Assembly: GCA_020854105.1 (NCBI GenBank)
Contig: JADZGB010000027.1
Location: 62,001-126,000, forward strand
From: Burkholderiales bacterium
GTDB taxonomy: Bacteria > Pseudomonadota > Gammaproteobacteria > Burkholderiales > SHXO01
Length of the DNA stretch: 64,000 nucleotides
Direction of reading: 5' to 3'
Positions within the stretch are counted from its first letter, which is position 1. Every line of letters begins with the position of its first letter. Both the position numbers and the translations under genes were made by a program. A model generated the notes under the pieces. That model made no database searches. It was given only the letters and a program-made list of their open reading frames with translations, and was not told where the DNA came from. Of the stretch, positions 47,195 to 55,448 are shown in pieces.

Positions 47195-48373
47195 ATGAGC
47201 GCGCTCGAGCGCATCCGCGAGTTTCACAGCCTGATCACCGCCTGGCGACAGGACATCCACGCGCATCCAGAGATCGGTTTCATGGAGGAGCGCACCGCCG
47301 ATCTGGTGGCGCGCCAGCTCGCCGAGTCCGGCATCGAGGTGCACCGCAAGGTGGGGCGCACCGGCGTGGTCGGTGTGCTGCGCAGCGGCGCGCGCGCGGA
47401 TACGCCGGGACGCCGGCTCGGACTGCGCGCCGACATGGACGCGCTGCCCATCGCCGAGGCCAACGGCTTCGCGCACCGTTCGCGCCACGAGGGGCGCATG
47501 CACGCTTGCGGCCACGACGGCCACACGGCGATGCTGCTGGGTGCGGCCAGGTACCTGGCGCAGGCGCGCAGCTTCGACGGGACGGTGAACTTCATCTTCC
47601 AGCCCGCGGAGGAGGGGCTGGGCGGAGCGCTGGCCATGCTGGAGGACGGGCTGTTCGATCGCTTTCCCTGTGATGCCATCTTCGGCATGCACAACCGGCC
47701 GAAGCTGGCGCTGGGGAAGTTCGCGGTCCGCTCGGGCGCGGCAATGGCGGGTGGCGCCTTTTTCGACATCGACGTCGTGGGGGTGGGCAGCCACGGCGCA
47801 CGGCCGGAAGCGGCCGTCGATCCGGTCATGGTCGCGGTGCAGATCGCCTCGGCGCTGCAGACCATCGTCTCGCGCAACGTGCGTCCGGTGGACACCGCGG
47901 TGCTGTCGATCACCCAGATCCACGCCGGTGACGCCTACAACGTGATTCCGCAGACCGCGCGCCTGAGCGGCACGGCGCGCGCGTTCTCCAACGAGGTGAT
48001 GCGACTCATCGGCGACAACATCGAGCGCACGGCCGAGGGCATCGCCCAGGCGATGGGGGCACGGGCGAGCGTCGATTTCCGCGTTAACTTCGCACCCGTG
48101 GTCAACGACGCGGAGCAGGCGCAGTTCGCGGCGCAGGTGTGCGCCGAACTGGTGGGGGAGACCAACGTGGTGCGCGATCCATCGCTCATCATGGCATCCG
48201 AGGACTTCTCCTACATGCTGGAGAAGATCCCCGGCTGCTATCTCAACATCGGCAACGGCGACGGCGAGGGCGCGTGCGAGGTGCACAACCCGTCGTACGA
48301 CTTCAACGATGCCGCGTTGCCGCTGGGAGCGGCGTTCTTCGCGCGTGCGGTGGAGCGCAGGCTGGCGCCCTGA
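47195..48373 (+). CDS. M20-family amidohydrolase (hippurate hydrolase/aminoacylase type)
   Basis: This 392-residue enzyme starts at ATG 47195 with CGGAGAAG upstream. Metal and catalytic motifs are GLRADMDALPI, MHACGHDGHTAMLLGAARYL and FQPAEEGLGGALAML. The lid domain contains GVGSHGARPEAAVDPVM. The final His ligand is in the C-terminal block (GACEVHNPSYDFND). Such enzymes cleave N-acyl amino acids, hippurate or indole-acetyl amino acids. They need divalent metal and are cytoplasmic. It is co-transcribed with the MR/MLE gene. Confidence 0.92.
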   Translation: MSALERIREFHSLITAWRQDIHAHPEIGFMEERTADLVARQLAESGIEVHRKVGRTGVVGVLRSGARADTPGRRLGLRADMDALPIAEANGFAHRSRHEGRMHACGHDGHTAMLLGAARYLAQARSFDGTVNFIFQPAEEGLGGALAMLEDGLFDRFPCDAIFGMHNRPKLALGKFAVRSGAAMAGGAFFDIDVVGVGSHGARPEAAVDPVMVAVQIASALQTIVSRNVRPVDTAVLSITQIHAGDAYNVIPQTARLSGTARAFSNEVMRLIGDNIERTAEGIAQAMGARASVDFRVNFAPVVNDAEQAQFAAQVCAELVGETNVVRDPSLIMASEDFSYMLEKIPGCYLNIGNGDGEGACEVHNPSYDFNDAALPLGAAFFARAVERRLAP

Positions 48374-48379
48374 CCCGCG

Positions 48380-48625
48380 TCAGTCCGGGCGGTCGTCGCG
48401 GATCGGGGCGCGCACACGCGGCGCCTCCGGGTCCGGATGGCCGCGCATGAGGCGGTGCGACAGGCGCGTCAGCACCAGGGCGATGACGCAAGCGAGCAGG
48501 GCGGCCAGCATGAGGCTGGTGAAGCGCTCGTTCAGCACGTTCTGGGTCGCGCCGATCACCAGCGGCAGGGCGAGGAGGATCAGCGCGCCGGCTGCGAGCG
48601 TCAGCAATCCCGCGAGTCTCTTCAC
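48380..48625 (-). CDS. Small two-TM membrane protein (hypothetical)
   Basis: From a GTG at 48625 the product has 81 residues. It has two hydrophobic helices (LAGLLTLAAGALILLALPLV; TSLMLAALLACVIALVLTRL) and a charged tail with Arg/Asp/Pro. The frame is open to ATG 48736, which would add a 37-residue basic lead. Neither start has a clear ribosome site. It converges with the M20 gene 6 bases away. I do not recognise the family. Confidence 0.5.
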   Translation of the reverse strand: MKRLAGLLTLAAGALILLALPLVIGATQNVLNERFTSLMLAALLACVIALVLTRLSHRLMRGHPDPEAPRVRAPIRDDRPD

Positions 48626-49041
48626 GATGTGTCGGTCTCCGTGCTGCGTGGCCCGGCACGCACTTCTGACGGGCGTGCTCGGAGGCTGAAGCGGGCCGCC
48701 TGGGCGTTGCCGGACGCTGTTGGCGGTCCGCTTCATGGATGCTCTGCGGCATCGCGGGCGGGCGTATGCAATGCGCGTGCTAGCCCTGCAAGTGGTTGTT
48801 TGTTCGGGTGATGAGGCTTGCCCCGTGCGCGGCGCTGTAAGGAAGTCCGACGCATGTTCTTGAAATGGTCGTCATCCTGATCCGGTCATCCTGGTGAAAG
48901 CATCACCCCCTCATCCCGGCGAAAGCCCCACCCCGTCATTCCGGCGAAGCCGGCATTCCGGAAGTGAAATTCCCTTATCGTTATCACTGGGCACCGGCGT
49001 TCGTCGGTGCGACGGGACTGTCGTCATCTAAACGCCTTGCC
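48626..49041. other. Intergenic region with REP-like cluster F
   Basis: 48626-48865 shows no ORF worth calling, except a possible extension of the small membrane protein. From about 48871 to 49026 five degenerate REP-like copies occur (TCATCCTGATCCGGTCATCC; TCATCCCGGCGAAAGCCCC; TCATTCCGGCGAAGCCGG; CACCGGCGTTCGTCGGTGCG). Confidence 0.6.
48871..49026. repeat. REP-like repeat cluster F
   Basis: Degenerate members of the same palindrome family, with the TTCCCTTATCGTTATCACTG spacer, sit just upstream of queG. Confidence 0.65.
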
Positions 49042-50139
49042 ATGACCTTCCGGAATGCTCCTCCGCAGGCACTCGCCCCGGCGCAACTGGCCGCGCTGAA
49101 GGCTTGCATGCGGGAATGGGCGGCGGAACTCGGCTTCCAGCATCTGGGCGTGGCAGGGATCGACCTGGGCGAGGCCGAGGCCGGCCTGCTGCGCTGGCTG
49201 ACGCGCGGCTTCCATGGGGACATGGACTATCTCGCGCGGCATGGCACCCGGCGCAGCCGGCCGGCGGAGCTGGTGCCGGGCACGGTGCGGGTGGTGTCGG
49301 TGCGCATGAACTACCTGCCGGCGCACGCGCGCGCGGCCGCGGAGGTGCTGGACGATCCCGCGCTGGGCTACGTGTCCCGCTACGCGCTCGGTCGCGACTA
49401 TCACAAGAGCGTGCGCGCGCGCCTGCAGCGGCTGGCCGAGCGCATCCAGGGCGAGGTCGGGCCCTTCGCCTATCGCGTGTTCACCGACAGCGCGCCGGTC
49501 ATGGAGGTGGAGCTGGCGCGGCAGGCGGGTCTGGGCTGGCGTGGCAAGCACTCCCTGCTGCTCGACCGGCAGGCCGGCTCGTGGTTCTTCCTGGGCGAGT
49601 TGTACACCGATCTGCCGTTGCCGGTGGATCTGGCGACCGAGCACCACTGCGGCACGTGCACGCGCTGCATCGACGTATGTCCCACCGCGGCCATCGTCGA
49701 GCCCTTTCTGGTGGACGCGCGCCGCTGCATCTCGTATCTCACCATCGAGCACCACGGCAGCATTCCGGAAGCGCTGCGGCCGCTGCTGGGCAATCGCATC
49801 TACGGCTGCGACGACTGTCAGCTGGTGTGCCCGTGGAACAAGTTCGCCGGCACCGCGCAGGTCGAGGATTTCAACGTACGCAACGGCCTGGACGGCGCCG
49901 CGCTGGTCGCGCTGTTCGCGTGGACCGAGGAGGAGTTCGAGGGGCGCCTGGAGGGCAGTCCGATTCGTCGAATCGGCCACGAACGGTGGCTGCGCAACAT
50001 CGCCGTCGCACTGGGGAACGCGCCGCCTTCGCCCGAGGCGCAGGCGGCATTGCGTGGGCGGCTGGACCATCCGTCCGCGCTGGTGCGGGAACACGTGGCC
50101 TGGGCCCTGGCGCGGCAAGGCGGGTCAGAAGAGATGTGA
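49042..50139 (+). CDS. queG: Epoxyqueuosine reductase
   Basis: This 365-residue enzyme starts at ATG 49042; upstream in-frame codons lie in the REP cluster. The N-terminal cobalamin-binding domain (FHGDMDYLARHGTRR; DSAPVMEVELARQAGLGW; KHSLLLDRQAGSW) is followed by two [4Fe-4S] sites, in CGTCTRCIDVCPTAAI and CDDCQLVCPWNKFA. A HEAT-like C-terminal helix region (IRRIGHERWLRNIAVALG; SALVREHVAWALARQGG) binds tRNA. It catalyses the last step of queuosine formation in tRNA. It is a stand-alone gene with a single REP copy after the stop. Confidence 0.95.
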   Translation: MTFRNAPPQALAPAQLAALKACMREWAAELGFQHLGVAGIDLGEAEAGLLRWLTRGFHGDMDYLARHGTRRSRPAELVPGTVRVVSVRMNYLPAHARAAAEVLDDPALGYVSRYALGRDYHKSVRARLQRLAERIQGEVGPFAYRVFTDSAPVMEVELARQAGLGWRGKHSLLLDRQAGSWFFLGELYTDLPLPVDLATEHHCGTCTRCIDVCPTAAIVEPFLVDARRCISYLTIEHHGSIPEALRPLLGNRIYGCDDCQLVCPWNKFAGTAQVEDFNVRNGLDGAALVALFAWTEEEFEGRLEGSPIRRIGHERWLRNIAVALGNAPPSPEAQAALRGRLDHPSALVREHVAWALARQGGSEEM

Positions 50140-50143
50140 ATCG

Positions 50144-50175
50144 CTGGATCCCGGCTCGTGCCGGGATGACGGGGT
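50144..50175. repeat. REP-like single copy G
   Basis: GGATCCCGGCTCGTGCCGGG followed by ATGACGGGG lies directly after the queG stop. It is one palindrome of the dispersed family. Confidence 0.7.
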
Positions 50176-50223
50176 CGAGCTTTCGCCGGAACCACGCCAT
50201 CCGGACTCGCGCCTGCGGCCCGG

Positions 50224-50817
50224 TCAGCCCTTCGTGGTGGTCTTGCGGATCTCCTTCTCGTCGGTCCACTCCAGCAGACCGTCGCGCACGTTCCACATCT
50301 GCAGGTTGAACTTGTAGTACACGTCCTTGATGTCCTTGGCCTGCTTCACGATGGACGAGATGTTGCCCTCCAGGCGGTACTGCGCACCGACCATGCGGCC
50401 CTTCTCCGCCGTCTGCTCACGGTCGTAGTACTCGTCGTCCTGCTGGCGGTCGACCTCCTCCTTCTGGTTCGCCATGTCTGCCGCGTCGACCGCGAAGCGC
50501 ACCCTGCCGCTCTTCTGCAGCTCGGCGCGGATGGAGTCGGTGATGGCGCGCGTGTCGATGTACTCGCTGGTCTTGTTGCGCACCTCCTGCACGGTCACGA
50601 TCGGCAGGTTGTTCGCTGCCACCACCGGCGCATCGAGCAGTGACCGCGTCATCGCCTCGGCGATCATCTGCAGATCGGTCGAGCCGAACTCGTTGGTGAT
50701 GGTCTCCACGCCGCGGGCGTCGCCGTAGCGCACCGTGTCCTTCGCGCAGCCGGCGAGCAGCGCCGCGGCGAGGACGGACACGGTGGCGATGCGCAGCAGG
50801 GGGGTGAGCGGGGTCAT
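50224..50817 (-). CDS. lpoB: Outer-membrane lipoprotein LpoB, activator of PBP1b
   Basis: This 197-residue lipoprotein has lipobox LLAGC (Cys24). The globular part matches the LpoB/YcfM fold, with FGSTDLQMIAEAMTRSLLDA, PIVTVQEVRNKTSEYIDTRA and DSIRAELQKSGRVRFAVDA. It ends in IVKQAKDIKDVYYKFNLQMW. In E. coli LpoB stimulates the peptidoglycan synthase PBP1b from the outer membrane. It lies last in an operon with YcfL-like and COG3014 lipoproteins, the arrangement known in many Gamma- and Betaproteobacteria. Co-transcription is suggested by the 28-base gap. Confidence 0.9.
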   Translation of the reverse strand: MTPLTPLLRIATVSVLAAALLAGCAKDTVRYGDARGVETITNEFGSTDLQMIAEAMTRSLLDAPVVAANNLPIVTVQEVRNKTSEYIDTRAITDSIRAELQKSGRVRFAVDAADMANQKEEVDRQQDDEYYDREQTAEKGRMVGAQYRLEGNISSIVKQAKDIKDVYYKFNLQMWNVRDGLLEWTDEKEIRKTTTKG

Positions 50818-50845
50818 GCGCTTGTCTCCTGGAACGGGGCGAGGA

Positions 50846-51280
50846 TCAGTCCTGGCCCATGTACACGAGGCGGAAATCCACCGCCTTGCTGTTGGGGGCG
50901 ATGGCGGTTACGACGTGGTTCGACTTCTCGTACATGAGCACCGGCTTCCACGACTCCTCGTCGGCGGCGCGCATGCCCTCCGTGTCGATCCAGCGGAACT
51001 TGTAGGCCACGCGCCGGATCTGGCCGGCGTCGTTCTCGAGGTTGGCCTCGATCTTCATGCGCTCGCCCGATATCGTGCAGCGCATCTCGGTGACGACGAC
51101 GTTGGTGCGCTTGCCCTCGGGAGCGACCTTGGCCGCGATCAGATCGCCCATGGAGTCGACGTCGGCGTCCGCGACCGGGCAGCCGAAGGCGAAGCCCTCG
51201 CGTTCGAAGCCCTTCCTGCTGGCGCAGCCGGCGCCGAGCGCGAGGGCGGCCAGTGCCGCGGCGACGACGATGGTCTTCAT
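50846..51280 (-). CDS. ycfL: YcfL-like lipoprotein
   Basis: This 144-residue protein has signal and lipobox ALGAGC (Cys19). The domain (TNVVVTEMRCTISGERMKIE; RRVAYKFRWIDTEGM; VLMYEKSNHVVTAIAPNSKA) fits the YcfL/DUF1425 family. Its role is unknown, but the gene is constantly linked to lpoB. It lies 21 bases after the COG3014 gene and 28 before lpoB. Three cysteines besides the lipid Cys are not recognised as a functional set. Confidence 0.85.
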   Translation of the reverse strand: MKTIVVAAALAALALGAGCASRKGFEREGFAFGCPVADADVDSMGDLIAAKVAPEGKRTNVVVTEMRCTISGERMKIEANLENDAGQIRRVAYKFRWIDTEGMRAADEESWKPVLMYEKSNHVVTAIAPNSKAVDFRLVYMGQD

Positions 51281-51301
51281 GCCTACCCCCTCTCCATGTG
51301 G

Positions 51302-52765
51302 CTAGTCGGTCCGGCCGCCGATGGGCGCGATCCGCACCAGGTTCGAATCGCGCGGCTCGTGCGTCTCGACGGTCGGCAGCATCGCGAACAGCCGCTTACC
51401 GATCAGGCGCAATGCGATGAACGCATGGCGTCCGGAGACGTGGACCTGTGCGCTGCGTTCGCCCGCAGGCGTGGGCAGCGTCACGCGATGCGGCCCGCGG
51501 GGCAATTTACCACGGGCGACGAGCAGGTTCGCCGGCAGGGAGCGCCAGCCGCGCTCGTCCGCGGATTCCGTGATCATGGAGCCGAGCATCAGGGCGAGTG
51601 CGCCCACGTCCAGTGCCGCGCCGCCGCTGTCGTCGCCGTGATGGTGGCGATCCCGGGCCGCGCGCTGCGCCTGGTACTGAGCGATGGCCTTGCCGGCCGA
51701 GCGTACGAACCCGCGCAGCATGATGGCGGGCATCTCGTCCTGCAGGGCGCGCCGGGCCATGGCGTCGATGCTGGTGACGTTCGCCAGCGGCCAGCTGCGG
51801 TCCTCGCCGATGTGCAGCGATGCGGGAAGGAAGGGCGCGAGCGGCGCGTGCAGCACGGGGAAGGACACCGAAATAAGCACGAGTTCGCGGTTGACCGGAA
51901 TGGGCAGGCTGAACTGGCGCGACAGGCGCGCCGGCGCGAGGCCGGTCTCGATCAGGAACAGCACGTCCGTGCTGCCGTCGTCGGCCGAGGCGGTGCGGGT
52001 GTCGAGCCCCGCTAGTGCCTCCTCGAGCACGGGCGTGTCCGGACGCAGTTCGATCGCCTGGCGGTAGCCGGCCGCCGCCAGGCCGGGCTCGCCCAGCGCC
52101 TCGTACACGAAGCCCGCGAGATAGTGGCTGATCGCGCTCTGGTAGCTGTTGCGCAGCGCGTTGACTTCGGGATTGTCGATGGTCTCCACCGGGTAGCCGT
52201 CGAGTTCCTCGATGCGGGTGCGCGCGCCGTGGCGCTCGGCCTCGCTGCGCACCTTCTCGATCTCCTGTTCGCGCAGCCGTGCGATCACCGCCTCGCGCTC
52301 GTGTGTCTGGCGGATGGCAACGCGCGCCGCGTCCCAGTCGCCGCACGCCAGGTGGTTGAGCGCGATGCGCGTGGTGAGCATCACCTTCTCGTAGTCGTGT
52401 CCTTCGTAGGGACGCGACTTGTCGTTCAGGGTGACCGAGGCGAGCGATCCCGCCAGGCGCGAGGGGTCGGCCAGCGCGGCGGACTCCCACGCCGCGACCT
52501 GTTCGCTGGCGCGCATCCAGGCGTCCGTACTCGGCTCGAAGCGGGTGCGCAGGCGTTCCAGTTCGCCGCGCTCCATGTAATAGAGCAGATCCTTGCGGGT
52601 GCGGCGGTTGTTGCGCTCGAGCGTGGCAATGGCTCCCCCGACGTCGCCCGCGGCCGCCCGGGTGAGGGTGTCCCGCAGTTCCGTGTCATAGCTGCGGAAG
52701 GTGGCGCAGGCGGGAAGCGACGCGACGAGGACGGCGAGCAGCAGGCTGCGCGCGCGAAGGGGCAT
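51302..52765 (-). CDS. COG3014-type lipoprotein
   Basis: This 487-residue protein starts at MPLRARSLLLAVLVASLPAC (lipobox LPAC). It belongs to the COG3014 group found with YcfL and LpoB. An N-terminal TPR-like half (DTLTRAAAGDVGGAIATLER; AISHYLAGFVYEALGEPGLA) leads to a C-terminal beta-rich half (ARLSRQFSLPIPVNRELVLI; MARRALQDEMPAIMLRGFVR). The function is unknown; peptidoglycan-synthase regulation is plausible from linkage. A TAGAAT hexamer is read on the minus strand at 52810-52805, 40 bases before the start, and is the probable operon promoter. Confidence 0.85.
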   Translation of the reverse strand: MPLRARSLLLAVLVASLPACATFRSYDTELRDTLTRAAAGDVGGAIATLERNNRRTRKDLLYYMERGELERLRTRFEPSTDAWMRASEQVAAWESAALADPSRLAGSLASVTLNDKSRPYEGHDYEKVMLTTRIALNHLACGDWDAARVAIRQTHEREAVIARLREQEIEKVRSEAERHGARTRIEELDGYPVETIDNPEVNALRNSYQSAISHYLAGFVYEALGEPGLAAAGYRQAIELRPDTPVLEEALAGLDTRTASADDGSTDVLFLIETGLAPARLSRQFSLPIPVNRELVLISVSFPVLHAPLAPFLPASLHIGEDRSWPLANVTSIDAMARRALQDEMPAIMLRGFVRSAGKAIAQYQAQRAARDRHHHGDDSGGAALDVGALALMLGSMITESADERGWRSLPANLLVARGKLPRGPHRVTLPTPAGERSAQVHVSGRHAFIALRLIGKRLFAMLPTVETHEPRDSNLVRIAPIGGRTD

Positions 52766-52804
52766 GGTGAGACGGTCGGGGCGGGTAAGCGGGGAGTGCA
52801 CGTC

Positions 52805-52810
52805 ATTCTA
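52805..52810 (-). promoter_or_regulatory. Candidate -10 element (TAGAAT) of the COG3014-ycfL-lpoB operon
   Basis: It is read on the minus strand, 40 bases before the start codon. No clear -35 is seen. Confidence 0.4.
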
Positions 52811-52901
52811 GCCGCTCCCGTCCCATGCGATGCCGCCGATCGGCTCCGGGCCCTATGCGCTGGTCCCTGAACCGAGGGCATGCACGGGCGCCACATCGGT
52901 G

Positions 52902-53387
52902 CGATGGTGCACAACCAACGAAGTTTTGAAGCTGAAGGACAGCGGCGTGGTGGCAGGCGAGGGAGAGGACGGCTACGGCACCTACGAGGCCGGCAACCGG
53001 CTCCCGTACGCGCCAAAGCACATGTTGACGCTCAACTTCTCCTGCGAACACCCCGATGGCTGGCTGGGCCGTATCGGCATGACCTACCTCGGCCGGCAGT
53101 ATGCCAACACGCAGAACTACCGGGGCACCTCACCGGAGGGCTATGCTGGCGAGGTGGATCTTGGCGGCGGCGCGCCGGCGGAGCAGGAGGATACCGGCCT
53201 GTTCGGGGAGAGTCCGGCGCTGACGCTGTTCAATGCATCGCTCAGCTATTCGCCGGTCAGGCAGAAGTACACCTTGTTCGCGACGATCGAGAACCTGACG
53301 GACAAGCGCTACTTCAGCTCGCGCACCAATGGTCTGCAGACCGGCCGCCCGCGCACGGCGTTCGCCGGCCTGCGCTACGGTTTCTGA
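52902..53387 (+). pseudogene. Truncated TonB-dependent receptor (C-terminal fragment)
   Basis: An in-frame stretch of about 160 residues matches the end of a TonB-dependent siderophore-type receptor barrel. It includes the NRLPYAPKHMLTLNF strand, RIGMTYLGRQYANTQNYRGT, TLFNASLSYSP, LFATIENLTDKRYFSS and a final aromatic residue (AFAGLRYGF). The plug, TonB box and most strands are absent. The sequence before about 52902 belongs to the promoter region of the divergent lipoprotein operon, so the 5' part has been lost. No mobile element borders it. A start at 52830 gives a 185-residue ORF but no signal peptide, so it is probably non-functional. Confidence 0.8.
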
Positions 53388-53561
53388 CATCGATCAGGCC
53401 GATTCGCAGCGCGAACGGGAAGAGCCGTGCTCTTCCCGAACCCCGGCTTCCTGTGCGAGTGAGAAACGCACGTTACAACAGGAAAAGCAGCAGGATTGTC
53501 ATTGGGAGTGACGCCCTGATAGATTGGGAAATATTCCCCGGTCGTTCTAACAGGAGGTCAC

Positions 53562-54095
53562 ATGAGAGCCACTTTCGCAATCAGTGCGATTGCTGCGGCA
53601 GCGCTGATCGGCATGCCGCCATCGACGCAGGTCGCGCACGCCGCACCACCCAAGGGCAAGGTTCCGATCGAGCAATGCATTGCCGCTGCCCAGGCGGTGC
53701 ATGCCGGCACCATCGTCAAGATGGAGGTGAAGGACGAGCGCGGCGAGCTAGTGTACGAGTTCGACATCGAGTCTCCGGACGGCCGCGCCTGGGACATCGA
53801 GTGTAGCGGGCTCACCGGCAAGATCATCGAGGTCGAGGAAGAGGTCACCTCGCCTTCCGCGCCACCCTTCGCCGCGAGGATGAAGGTGGGCGAGGCGCGG
53901 GCGCGCGAGATTGCGCTGGCCCGCCATGCGGGCAGGATCATCGAGGTCGAGTACGAGATCGAGCCGGACGGCAAGGCCTCCTACGAGTTCGACATCGTCA
54001 TGGCCGACGGCACCGAGCGCAAGGTCGAGGTGGACGCGACTTCGGGCGAGATTGTCGAGGACAACCAGGAACTCCACCAGATCGGCAGGGAGTGA
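53562..54095 (+). CDS. Exported PepSY-domain protein (two repeats)
   Basis: The protein has 177 residues with a signal peptide ([20 protein letters not shown], then AHAAPP). Two PepSY domains follow: [20 protein letters not shown] with [17 protein letters not shown], and [20 protein letters not shown] with [14 protein letters not shown]. Both are highly acidic. PepSY domains are inhibitory or metal-binding modules in the periplasm. CAGGAGGTCAC is an optimal ribosome site. The gene stands alone between the receptor remnant and the flp gene. Confidence 0.88.
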   Translation: MRATFAISAIAAAALIGMPPSTQVAHAAPPKGKVPIEQCIAAAQAVHAGTIVKMEVKDERGELVYEFDIESPDGRAWDIECSGLTGKIIEVEEEVTSPSAPPFAARMKVGEARAREIALARHAGRIIEVEYEIEPDGKASYEFDIVMADGTERKVEVDATSGEIVEDNQELHQIGRE

Positions 54096-54401
54096 CCTGG
54101 CAGACGGCGCGCGCAGGCGCCGCGATTCTGTCGCTGCACGGCGATGCGGATCTGCGGCGCCGTTGACATTCCTCCCTGCGTCTCACGCGCCAAGCGTGAC
54201 TTTTTCACGTCGCCGTCGGGTTCCATATCCCTGTCGGGCACTCCCGACTGTCGGGCATGCTCCGTCTCGCAACTCACGGGTCACCGCGATCGTACGTCGC
54301 GGTCGAGGCGGTCCGTGGTCGCGGTTCGAGCTCTGTTCGGGAACATCCGTCCAGGGAGGGCCCGGGCCAAGAAAACCAATGACCGGTTATGGAGACCTAG
54401 C
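54096..54401. other. Leader region upstream of flp with palindromes and iterated GTCGGG
   Basis: This 306-base region holds no gene. It contains CGTGA-CTTTT-TCACG (54195-54209) and three GTCGGG copies at 54215, 54233 and 54250 (spacing 18 and 17). The last forms the perfect palindrome CCCGAC-T-GTCGGG (54243-54255). The flp ribosome site (GGAGACC) is at 54391. Confidence 0.55.
54195..54257. promoter_or_regulatory. Candidate operator array for flp
   Basis: Two palindromes and a 17-base-spaced direct repeat (CTGTCGGGCA at 54231 and 54248) lie 145-207 bases upstream of the flp start. They are helical-phase-inexact but regular. Confidence 0.4.
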
Positions 54402-54758
54402 ATGAATCTGATGAAGTTCCTGAAGGACGAAGAAGGCCAGAGCATGGTCGAGTACGGCATCACCCTGGGTGGTGTCGCGGCCGTGTCCTACATCGCCATC
54501 GTGATGATGGGCGACCGCGTGGCCGACCTGTACGCGTGGATGGCCAACCACCTGCCGGGCGGCGAGGCGGACGACAACGGTCAGGCCCGAGTCGATTCCG
54601 ACGGTCTGGTCGGGCTGAACGAGGACGTGGGCTTCAACGAACAAATTGGGTTCGCCGCTCGCAACGAGCCCGACTACACCATGATCAATACACTGGGTTC
54701 GAACTCGGCCTATGACGACGTCGAGGCTTGGGGTACCCCGGGCGACCCGACCCCCTGA
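54402..54758 (+). CDS. flp: Flp-type pilin with long acidic C-terminal extension
   Basis: This 119-residue protein has GGAGACC 7 bases before ATG. The N-terminus MNLMKFLKDEEGQSMVEYGI contains the Flp cleavage motif G/xxxxEY. It is followed by a hydrophobic helix (GGVAAVSYIAIVMMGDRVAD). Normal Flp pilins have about 50-70 residues. This one adds about 70 acidic, Asn/Asp/Gly-rich residues (GGEADDNGQARVDSDGLVG onward to the end). It is processed by the prepilin peptidase encoded next and assembled by the Tad machinery into adhesive pili. The tail may be surface-exposed or a glycosylation site (inference). Confidence 0.9.
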   Translation: MNLMKFLKDEEGQSMVEYGITLGGVAAVSYIAIVMMGDRVADLYAWMANHLPGGEADDNGQARVDSDGLVGLNEDVGFNEQIGFAARNEPDYTMINTLGSNSAYDDVEAWGTPGDPTP

Positions 54759-54778
54759 TCTCCTGATCGGGTGATCGC

Positions 54779-54802
54779 ACGGGCGGCGCCTGCGCCGTCC
54801 GT
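54779..54802. terminator. Hairpin 1 after flp
   Basis: ACGGGCGGCGC, a 2-base loop and GCGCCGTCCGT (one G-T pair) start 20 bases after the flp stop. Confidence 0.4.
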
Positions 54803-54811
54803 GCCGTCCCG

Positions 54812-54840
54812 CGCGGCCGCGCACGCAATGCGCGGCCGCG
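54812..54840. terminator. Perfect 12-bp stem hairpin 2 between flp and tadV
   Basis: CGCGGCCGCGCA, loop CGCAA, TGCGCGGCCGCG. A very stable stem of this kind between a pilin and its peptidase gene typically attenuates or stabilises the pilin message. The T-tract is weak (TTGCGCTT), so partial termination or a processing site is more likely than full termination. Confidence 0.55.
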
Positions 54841-54868
54841 TTGCGCTTCGCATCCGGTGGATCCTGCC

Positions 54869-55441
54869 ATGAGTCCCGCTGCCGACGTCGTTCCCCTCTA
54901 TCTGCTGGGCGCGGTGATCGCGCTCGCGCTGTGCGTGTCCTACTTCGACCTGCGCGAGCGGCGCATTCCCAACAGGCTGCTGGCCGCCGCCATGTGCTTC
55001 GGCTTCGGCGTGTATGCCTGGGCCGGCGAGGCGCTCGGGCTGGCGTTCGTGTCGCGCGCGCTGCTCTACTCGCTCATGGGCATGCTGCTCGGGGCGATCT
55101 GTCTGCTTCCCGCCTACTTCGTGCGCCAGATGGGCGCGGGCGACGTGAAGCTGCTGATGGTGTTCGGATTCCTGCTCGGCCCGATCGGGGCCGGGCTCAC
55201 CCTGCTCACCGGCGCGCTGCTGGGCGGAGCGTGGGCGATGTGGCTGTCCTGGCGCAGCGGCGGGCTGCGCCAGGCGTTCTTCAACCTGCGCATGATGGCG
55301 CGCTCGGCCTGGCTGACCGGCTTCAAGGAACTGCACTGGGATCTGCGCAGCGCCGGTGCGGTGACCATGCCCTACGGCGTGGCCCTGTCCGCCGGCGCGA
55401 TCCTGGTGGCGCTCTGGCAGCTGGCGCTGCGCCTGCCCTAG
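54869..55441 (+). CDS. tadV: Prepilin peptidase, A24 family (TadV/CpaA)
   Basis: This 190-residue inner-membrane protein has catalytic aspartates in YFDLRERRIPNRLL and GAGDVKLLMVFGF (the GxGD motif). It processes Flp and TadE-type prepilins. It has about six hydrophobic helices and lacks the N-terminal methylase domain of PilD. The start at 54869 (MSPAADVVPLYLL) is preferred to the in-frame GTG at 54857; both fit. It is separated from flp by a strong hairpin. Confidence 0.88.
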   Translation: MSPAADVVPLYLLGAVIALALCVSYFDLRERRIPNRLLAAAMCFGFGVYAWAGEALGLAFVSRALLYSLMGMLLGAICLLPAYFVRQMGAGDVKLLMVFGFLLGPIGAGLTLLTGALLGGAWAMWLSWRSGGLRQAFFNLRMMARSAWLTGFKELHWDLRSAGAVTMPYGVALSAGAILVALWQLALRLP

Positions 55442-55448
55442 GACGTGC

